64,000 nucleotides of DNA from Mytilus trossulus (lineage: Eukaryota; Mollusca; Bivalvia; Mytilida; Mytilidae): the NCBI RefSeq assembly GCF_036588685.1, contig NC_086378.1, positions 26,823,578 through 26,887,577 on the forward strand. Direction: 5' to 3'. Position numbers and translations under genes: made by a program. How positions within the stretch are numbered: the first letter of the stretch is position 1; every line of letters begins with the position of its first letter. Below the pieces are notes generated by a model. The model did no database searches and was not told the DNA's origin. It saw nothing but the letters and a program-made list of their open reading frames with translations. Shown piece by piece: positions 55,986-64,000 of this stretch.

Positions 55986-56399
55986 AGCAGAGGTTTCAAA
56001 GTCAATAGACCATCACTGAGGTGGAAGGGCCAAATTTTCTCCATGGTAATGAGATATGCAAAACTTATTCAAATACATACCAGAATATCATTGACCTACC
56101 ACTAAGCAGATATAATCACAAACTAATAGATGTAAAGTAAGTAATATACCATGATTAAGGGCCAAATTAACTCCATGGTAATGCGATGTGGCAATGCTAA
56201 TACAACTGCATACAAAATATCATTGACCTACCACTGGTGATTAACAATGAACTAGACCTAATCACAAACAAATTCATTGTTGACGCCATCATCACCACCA
56301 ACGCTTGAAACAACATACCTATGTCTTGCTTTTTGACTCTGTCAAGCAACACAAAAATGAAAATTAGTTCTTGCAAACCGGTTTAACATATGTTGTACT

Positions 56400-56765
56400 G
56401 TTATACACTGTCCCAGGTTAGGAGAAGGGTTGGGATCCCGCTAACATGTTTAACACCGCCACATTATTTATGTATGTGCCTGTCTAAAGTCAGGAGCCTG
56501 TAATTCAGTGGTTGGGTGTCGTTTATTTATGCGTTACATATTTGTTTTTCGTTCATTTTTTTATACAAATAAGGCGGTTTGTTTTCTTGTTTAAATTGTT
56601 TTACATTGTCATATCGGGTCCATTTATAGCTGACTATGCAGTATAGATGGGCTTTGCTCATTGTTGAAGGTTGTATGGTGACCTATAGTTTGTTAATGTC
56701 TGTGTCATTTTAGTCTCTTGTGAACAATTGTCTCATTGTCAATCATACCACATCTTCTTTTTTAT
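56400..56765 (-). repeat. Dispersed repeat copy (family B, inverted, long)
   Basis: actgtcccaggttaggagaa, tttatagctgactatgcagt, tttgctcattgttgaaggtt and caatcataccacatcttctt follow in the order expected for the inverted full unit. Confidence 0.75.
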
Positions 56766-56799
56766 ATTAACATTATTAAGGAAAAAAGTGTGCATTACT

Positions 56800-58325
56800 A
56801 GATCCTCTGTAAAAGTAAGTTACAATTTTTTATTATATCATATTCTAATACAATATATTCAATAATTTGCATGTATCCAATCATACAAATCAAGAATAAA
56901 CTAAACAATTTCTTCATTTATACAATGTAAATATTTTATTGTTTCATGTCTGATAACCATAATTATTTTACAATCTACAGACGATGGGCAGATCCAGAAA
57001 AATATTATAAATAAAATTGAGAATGGAAAGCAGACTTCAAAGTCATTTTTTTCAGAATCCCGATCGTTCATGAAAAATGTATATTTTATATCCAGAAGCA
57101 AACCCCCTCAAAATTTATTTTATTTGTGCTTTCAAAGTTTGGACCATAACTTTTCTGGAACAGCCCTTTTAAACATTGCTTAAAATGACTGATGACCACA
57201 GTTATTAGTGTAAATTCAGAAATTATTGCGATGCTTTTAAGGTTATAATCACAATAATTTTAACTTGCATTATGGTTTTTTTTTTAGGAGTTAAAAAGGA
57301 ATTTACTCAATATCGCAAATATAAAAATAACATTTGAGTCTAAAATTAAAATAATCCCAATAATAAATGCCTTCAATAATTTGTGAATTTACACTATACA
57401 TAATATATTTCAATTTTTTCTTTCAAACAAACATAAACATGATAAATGAGACAGTGAATATGGTGAATACAATATCCATCAAGGACATAATAAATATACA
57501 ATATTAAAATGATTTTCAATACAACTATTGGCTAAAGTCTGTTATAATTAAAATAAAATAAATTCAGAACTAGAGGAAAGATTTGTGTGATCATATTACA
57601 TGTATTAAGTACTAGAAAAAGAGGGGGAATTTTAATAATGCAAACATTAAGAAACAAATTTTAGACTGAAAAAAAAAACTATTCTCAGAAATTCTGAACA
57701 TAAAAATCACAAACCATACCATACATGCATGTTATCAAGATTTAAATATATCTAAAGGATAACATGCTTTTTTGTACTTACAGTATAATTGATGTATTAA
57801 TATATTATTTATGTACAACAACGCAGAACAAAATAGAAGATGATGATCCCTTACTTTAACTTAAGTCTTATAATGATCAAATTGACTCATAGGCATGCAC
57901 TCATATATTTTACTGCTTTGGAAAAACATATCTAAAACAGATTTTCCTATTTGTCAAACAAGCAAGTTTTCAATAGCTTATTTAATCTTTAGAGGCCATT
58001 GTTTTTCAAAATTTCTTTTGAACCCAATGAGAAAAAAACATTCATTTCTTTTCTGTGTGATGACATGTTCTATTTCATTATTTCTACAAAATATTCAACC
58101 AGGTGATTTCAGTGCTTTACTGTTGATTAACATTGAATAATTTACATGACTTTCATTAAGATAAATAGAATCTGATAAATGTATTAGCATAATACAAATT
58201 CCTATATTGCTCAACACATAACCATGATAACTGTTACAATATTTGTTGCAGTTTATCTCTAAAAATAATCTCTTATATATTGTGAATGATTCTTCGATGG
58301 AATAAAAGACTTTGATTCCCTATGC
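56800..58325. other. AT-rich region downstream of PEN-2, possible long 3' UTR
   Basis: No repeat family or coding exon recognised. It directly follows the PEN-2 stop on the minus strand, so part of it may be 3' UTR. Confidence 0.4.
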
Positions 58326-58465
58326 CTATGGTATGCCTCTTGGAATAATGAATGACATAGCATCAGCTGCATCTCCCCATGAAACACGATTTAACTGGAA
58401 TATTACAATCCATATGGTTATTATAGCTGTCCATATCACAGTTCCTATCATAGACCTTATCACAT
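58326..58465 (-). CDS. psenen: PEN-2 exon 3 (last)
   Basis: Two nt, 45 codons, [21 protein letters not shown] onward, through [17 protein letters not shown] to PRGIP. Acceptor tacag. Confidence 0.94.
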
Positions 58466-59122
58466 CTGTAAAAATAAAATCATACATTTATCTACATGTA
58501 TTTTATATGAATGTTCCAGATAGCTTATACCTGATCATTATATCTGGAATGTGTTGGTTATTTCAACTTGTTTTTGTTTGTACATTCAATCGTTAGCAGT
58601 TTAATGTTGTCCAATATATTTTGTTTTTTTCTTTGCGTTTTATATTAACAAAACGAGTTATCACTGAAATGTTTTCTCAATGGTAGCAGTCAAAATAAAA
58701 CATCAAAACTACCAAAATTCAAGTTAACACAAATTTTAACTAGTCATTATCACGATTATAAAGACCTAACAACGCTTCAGGACTTCCTTCAGAAACTTAA
58801 AGTCATGCAGCTGTCAGAATAAAAACCATACAGAAAATCAAGCTTAAATACAAAATGTTTGACTCTATGCAATACTGTCTTTATATGTATTCTCAATCCA
58901 ATGTTGTGAATAATAGAAAATAATTATTGAAATTTTACAGTTTGATATCTGTAAACAATCGCTTTGACTAAAACTATGAATTATAGATAATAGAAGTCAC
59001 TTTGCACATGTTCTTACATGATCTGATTTGTTTCTGTTCAGTGTACTCCTCCTTTAGGAAAGCGTCTTTGAAGAACCATATAGAGTTTATAAACCACAGA
59101 AATGGAAGGCTTGCAAATCCAC
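58326..59122 (-). CDS. psenen: Gamma-secretase subunit PEN-2, 5' exon missing
   Basis: Two exons (59018-59122 and 58326-58465) join in phase and encode about 80 residues. [17 protein letters not shown] is the first hydrophobic hairpin, [20 protein letters not shown] the next membrane segment, and the protein ends SFIIPRGIP, closely matching the conserved SFTIPLGxP C-terminus of PEN-2. PEN-2 is about 101 aa in animals, so roughly 20 N-terminal residues (the segment before GG) are missing; the matching first exon was not seen in 59123-64000 and is probably beyond the right edge. In the complex with presenilin, nicastrin and APH-1, PEN-2 promotes presenilin endoproteolysis, needed to cleave Notch and similar substrates in membranes. 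Confidence 0.92.
59018..59122 (-). CDS. psenen: PEN-2 exon 2
   Basis: Two nt, 34 codons, 1 nt: [20 protein letters not shown] then [14 protein letters not shown]. Acceptor ttcag, donor GTAAGA. Confidence 0.93.
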
Positions 59123-59387
59123 CTGAAAACAGAAATAAAGTTTTTAATCAATCATGGAAAAATGTTCTGAAGCCAAATGAGGTTGTACATGTACATCATG
59201 TACATTCACTACATTGTACATGTAATTGGGTGTAAAAGTTACATTTTCACAAGGACAAGTTATGCTCCTAATACAGAGCAGGTCTTTTATGCTGAAAGCT
59301 TATCCTCTTATCTAATTATGTGGCAAATTTTTCTTATTTATTACAGATAAGAAAAAGGGAAAAATTTGAGTCACTAAAGGGAACTTA

Positions 59388-59962
59388 AGGAGGCTCGCGG
59401 GTATAAGATTTTTAGAAAAAAAATAAACATTTATTCTTCATTACAAATTTTATTTATTACCTTTAATAGTTGAATTGCTACTTTATCTTATGGTACAAAA
59501 ATTATTCCAAAATATCAATTTGTGTTGGCCCCCGGTGATTTTTAAAATGAAGATATCATTGAAAACACTAAAAATTATCTCCCTTTGGTGCAAAAATGCC
59601 ATTTTTGGCATTAAAATTTAAATATCTTTTTGAACTCATCAGTGACCTCCATTTTTTATTGTTGTTTTAGAATAAGCTGTACATATACTAAATAATTGTA
59701 AAATTTAAGCAATTTCTGTAATTTAGTTCTTTTTTTATTTCGATATTACTGCGCATGCTATTTCTACTATTAGTTCAACAGAAAAAAGGACATTAACAAA
59801 AATGTTTGCTTCTTGCGAAGGCAGATTGTGAGCGTAAATGAACGGTGACCCCATTTTTTTATTTCATTTTTCTATTAAGTATAAGATAAAGTTTATTTAT
59901 AGAAAATATAACAAATCCTATAATAAATAAAAAAAATGATTTAGACCAGCAAGCCCCCTTAA
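59388..59962. mobile_element. TIR-bounded element (about 575 bp)
   Basis: Left end aaggaggctcgcgggtataa, right end gaccagcaagcccccttaaa; the ends are imperfect inverted repeats. The same element in inverse orientation starts at 63557 and runs off the window. Inside, ggtgaccccatttttttat and attatctccctttggtgca are shared with that copy. Contains no long frame. Confidence 0.75.
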
Positions 59963-60224
59963 AGGGAACTAACGTGAAATTAATATAAAGGGAGAATATC
60001 CAGTACTTTGAATCTTTTTGATCCGATCATACACTGATACATGTACATTGCGGGTCTGTGAAAATCAATCAAAACAATGTCTAACTCTTTTTGTAGTATT
60101 TAATATGGAAAAACTGACAACAGACATTTCATAGGTGACAATATGATCACTAGGCAAGAGTTACAGGCACTTGTCTCAGAAAAAAAAAATCTTATATACC
60201 TTATATATAAAAAGTGTTATATTA

Positions 60225-60746
60225 AAGTCATAAGAAACCTCAAATAAAAAAAAAATATGCATATGTTTTTTTATAACTAAATGGATAGTTTTCATTATAC
60301 AACTTATGTACATATACTTTTTTCTGAGGAAAATTCTTTAATTTGTCCACATTTAGAAGAAGTTTACTTATTTTTAATTGCTTGCTTCCAGCAAGCAATT
60401 TGCGGACATATTTTCCGTATGCACAATACGCATGGATCTGTCATTGAAATAAACAAATATCTGATTATACATGTTAAACATGTGCTCAATACCCATGCTT
60501 TTTGTGATTTGTTTACTATAAAGTGACAATCAGTAAAACTCGGCTTCAAAACATGGCTTTTAATGAACAACCATATTTGTTAAATCATAACAAACAGAGA
60601 GAAAAAAAATTGACGTTTATATGATATATTTGCAAAAATAATGATAAAATCGTGCACAGAGGACTAAGTTTATGATGTATACATGCATTGGTTCAAGAAT
60701 TGGACATACATTATTTTTCACCACTCACTCGTTTCATATGACTTTA
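60225..60746. repeat. Dispersed repeat copy (family K)
   Basis: Same orientation as 5650-6142. Contains a cttgcttccagcaagcaa palindrome not obvious in the other copy. Confidence 0.7.
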
Positions 60747-60774
60747 AGGTATATAGGGAAAAAAATATACTAAG

Positions 60775-60850
60775 CAGGGGTGGATCCGGCCATTTCAAAA
60801 AGAGGGGTTCCTAACCCAGGACAAAAGGGGGGGGGGGGGGGGTCCAACCA
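60775..60850. repeat. Short repeat with poly-G tract
   Basis: gcaggggtggatccggccat resembles 31457; it is followed by a run of about 15 G (60827-60842). Confidence 0.55.
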
Positions 60851-61284
60851 CATGTCCCCATTCAAATGCATTGATCGTTTAAACTAGAGGCTCTCACCTT
60901 GGTCTATGTGAATATTAAACAAAGGACACAGATGGATTCATGACAAAAATGTGTTTTGGTAATGGTGATCAATGTGTTTGTAGATCTTACTTTACTGAAC
61001 ATTCTTGCTGCTTACAATTAGCGATATATATAATGAATATATTATTTTATATAATGAACTTGGCCTAGTAGTTTCAGTGGAAAATGTAAATAAAATTTTC
61101 AAATTTTATGAAATTTGTTAAATAATTACTGTAAAGGGCAATAACTCCTTCATGTCCTTAGGGGGTCAATTCACCAATCTGATCATTTTACTTATTTTAA
61201 GGTTTTACTTTGCTGTACATTATTGCTGTTTACAGTTTATTTCTAGCCATAATAATATTCAAGATATAAATAACAACCAGATGC

Positions 61285-63190
61285 TCCGCAGGGCGTAGCT
61301 TTATACGACCGCAGAGGTTGAACCCTGAACGGTTGGGGCAAGTATGGACACAACATTCAAGCTGGATTCAGCTCTAAATTTGGATTGTGAATAAATAGTT
61401 AACACAGCATAGGTTTCTAACACAGAATGAATGTGGTCTAATGAACTTTTAAAAAAATTTTTGCCTTTGAGCAATTTACTATGCTGTTGAATATTAATCC
61501 TCTCAAAAAAATGTTTGAAGAAATTTTCTTTTTTATTTATGAAATCTGAAATGAAAAAAATTGACCGCCCCCAATTTTTTGTTCACATCCCCCTTTCCCT
61601 TATTTCAAAACTGATCTCAATTCAAATTTCTAATGAAGTTTGCAACAATAACTACTCATTTAAATACATCATAAAATATTAAAATGTAAAAAAAAAGTGC
61701 TTGTTATCACTGACAATGACTGAATGGTAAAGATTGTTTTAATCTATCAGTTGGTAGTAAAAATGAATATACATTGTATATTGTATAAAACAATGATTTA
61801 AGTTGATTCAACTACTATTCTGGACAAAGAAAAATAACTCCAATTGAAATCCAATTGGAATTTCTTGCTATTGCACAATATTTTGCAATTAGATATTTCT
61901 TGCTATTGTGCAATACTGTGCAATTGAAAATATTTGCTATTGCACAATACTGTGCAATTGAAGATTTCTTGCTATTACACAATACTGTGCAATTGAAGAT
62001 TTCTTGCTATTGCACAATACTGTGCAATTGAAGATTTCTTGCTATTGCTGAATTTATAACTGTGCAATTGAAAATTTCTTGCTATTGCACAATACTTAAT
62101 ATAATAATTTTGGATCCTGATTTGGACCAACTTGAAAACTGGGTCCATAATCAAAAATCTAAGTACATGTTTAGATTCAGCATATCAAAGAGGCCCAAGA
62201 ATTCAATTTTTGTTAAAATCAAACTTAGTTTAATTTTGGACCCTTTGGACATTAAAGTAGACCAATTTTAAAACGGGACCAAAAATTAAGAATTTACATA
62301 CACAGTTAGATTTTGCATATCAAAGAACCCCAATTATTCAATTTTTGATGAAATCAAACAAAGTTTAAATTTAAATTTTGGACACTGATTTGGGCCAACT
62401 TGAAAAACTGGGTCAATAATAAAAAATCTAAGTACATTTTTAGATTCAGCATATCAAAGAACCCCAAGGATTCAATTTTTGTTAAAATCAAACTAAGTTT
62501 AATTTTGGACCCTTTGGACCTTAATGTAGACCAATTTGAAAACGGGACCAAAAATTAAGAATCTACATACACAGTTTGATTCAGCATATCAAAGAACCCC
62601 AATTATTCAATTTTTGATCAAATCAAACAAAGTTTAATTTTGGACCCTTTGGGCCCTTTATTCCTAAACTGTTGGGACCAAAACTCCCAAAATCAATACA
62701 AACCTTCCTTTTATGGTCATAAACCTTATGTTTAAATTTCATAGATTTCTATTTATAAATACTAAAGTTATGGTGCGAAAACCAAGAAAAATGCTTATTT
62801 AGGTCCCTTTTTGGCCCCTAATTCCTAAACTGTTGGGACCTAAACTCCCAAAATCAATACCAACCTTCCTTTTGTGGTTTATAAACCTTGTGTTAAAATT
62901 TCATTGATTTCTATTAACTTAAACTTAAGTTATTGAGTGAAAACCAAGAATAATGCTTATTTGGGCCCTTTTTTGGCCATAATTCCTAAAATGTTGGGAC
63001 CAAAACTCCCAATATCAATCCTAACCTTCCTTTTGTGGTCATAAACCTTGTGTTAAAATTTCATTGATTTCTATTCACTTTTACTAAAGTTAGAGTGTGA
63101 AAACTAAAATTATTCGGACGACGACGACGACGCCAACGTGATAGCAATATACAACGAAATTTTTTTCAAATTTTTTGGTCGTATAAAAAC
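61285..63190. mobile_element. 1.9-kb TIR-ended repeat with nested tandem arrays
   Basis: Starts gcgtagctttatacgacc and ends ttttttggtcgtataaaa, so tttatacgacc at one end is the inverse of ggtcgtataaa at the other. It holds a 35-bp minisatellite (61850-62095), a duplicated block of about 300 bp (62100-62640, ggaccaacttgaaaactggg) and three copies of a roughly 150-bp block (62640-63090, cctaaactgttgggacc), then a gacgacgacgacg microsatellite. No transposase frame found. Confidence 0.7.
61850..62095. repeat. 35-bp minisatellite (ttgctattgcacaatactgt)
   Basis: About seven units of gcaattgaagatttcttgct plus attgcacaatact, with small variants. Contains short inverted motifs (gcaca...tgtgc). Confidence 0.85.
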
Positions 63191-63556
63191 CGCATAATTT
63201 CCTTAAAATTACAAGTTCAGGGGCAGCAACCTAACAACCAGTTTTCCGATTCTTCTGAAAATTTCAGGTCAGATAAATTTCCACCTGTTTAACAATTTCA
63301 CGTCCAGTCGGATTTGCTCTAAATGCTTTGGTTTTTGAGTTTATAGTTATAAGCCAAAAACTGCATTTTACACCTATGTTCTACTTTTAGCCATGGCGGC
63401 CATCTTGGTTGGTTGGCCAGGTCACCAGACACATTTTTTTTAACTAGATACCCCAATGATGATTGTGGCCAAGTTTAGTTTAACTTGGCTCAGTAGTTTC
63501 AAAGAAGATTTTTGTAAAAGATTACTTAGATTTACAAAAAATGGTTGAAAATTTAC

Positions 63557-64000
63557 TATGAAGGGGGCTCGCGGGTCTAAATCATTTTTTTTTATTTAAT
63601 ATAAGATTTCGCTATATTTTTCAATAAATAAACTTTATCTTATACCTAATTATAGAAAAATGAAATAAAAAAATGGGGTCACCGTTCATTTAGGCTTACA
63701 ATCTGCCTTCGAAAAAAGCACACATTTTTGCTAATGTCCTTTTTTTCTGTTAAACTAATACATTTGTAATAGGAGAAAAAGCGGTAATATAGAAATTAAA
63801 AAAGAACTAAATTACAGAAATGGCAGATATTTTACAATTATTTAGTTTATGTACAGCTTTTACGAAAATAACAATAAAAAATATAGGTCACCGATGAGTT
63901 AAAAAAGATATTTAAATATTAATGCCAAAACATGGCATTTTTGCACCAAAGGGAGATAATTTGGAGCTTTTTACTGATATCTACATTTTAAAAGTCACCT
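63557..64000. mobile_element. Inverted copy of the 59388 TIR element, cut by the window edge
   Basis: Begins gggggctcgcgggtctaaat and follows the reverse complement of 59388-59962 to the end of the window, diverging by scattered substitutions. Confidence 0.75.

Noticed and set aside
58312..58596. 94-codon plus-strand frame
   Set aside because: It is antisense to PEN-2 exon 3, whose minus-strand reading has splice sites, phase and family match.

Overview
The window is animal nuclear DNA, most likely from a bivalve mollusc and probably a mussel (Mytilus-like). It is AT-rich, its genes are split by GT-AG introns, and several dispersed repeat families recur that resemble those I associate with mussel genomes. 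The species assignment is inference. No bacterial genes, operons or CRISPR arrays are present. All four host genes lie on the minus strand. I rebuilt them by matching splice sites, codon phase and family motifs; the exon joins keep the reading frame throughout.

Layout. (1) 118-13751: ten exons of a secreted M14A zinc carboxypeptidase with signal peptide, propeptide and most of the catalytic domain; the 3' exons lie off the left edge. Its 4.9-kb fourth intron holds a Penelope-type reverse transcriptase fragment, a 2.07-kb composite TIR element inserted in that fragment's tail, and a 33-bp minisatellite grown out of the exon 4 splice donor. (2) 13.8-21.4 kb: intergenic, with an inverted 21-bp repeat array, mussel-type dispersed repeats and a possible 5' UTR exon of the carboxypeptidase. 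(3) 21475-39712: a complete 14-exon cytochrome P450 of CYP3-clan type, 499 aa with every hallmark motif; its introns carry SINE, TIR and palindromic elements. (4) 39.7-44.1 kb: intergenic, with AT-rich palindromic arrays and hairpins. (5) 44077-48281: a complete 5-exon immunoglobulin-superfamily membrane protein, 385 aa (signal peptide, three Ig domains, one transmembrane helix, very short tail). (6) 49395-54662: a degraded Ty3/gypsy-type LTR retrotransposon with about 150-bp LTRs and a GCCGTT target duplication, inserted into an older repeat. (7) 58326-59122: the last two exons of PEN-2, a gamma-secretase subunit; the first exon was not found and probably lies beyond the right edge. (8) 59.4-64 kb: TIR-bounded repeats, including a 1.9-kb element with nested tandem repeats.

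The host genes are functionally unrelated (digestive protease, detoxification oxygenase, surface receptor, intramembrane protease subunit), so no pathway links them. I found no new multi-gene system. The strongest unusual signals are the minisatellite whose unit spans an exon-intron junction, the composite TIR element, and a 49-bp exact duplication shared by two P450 introns.
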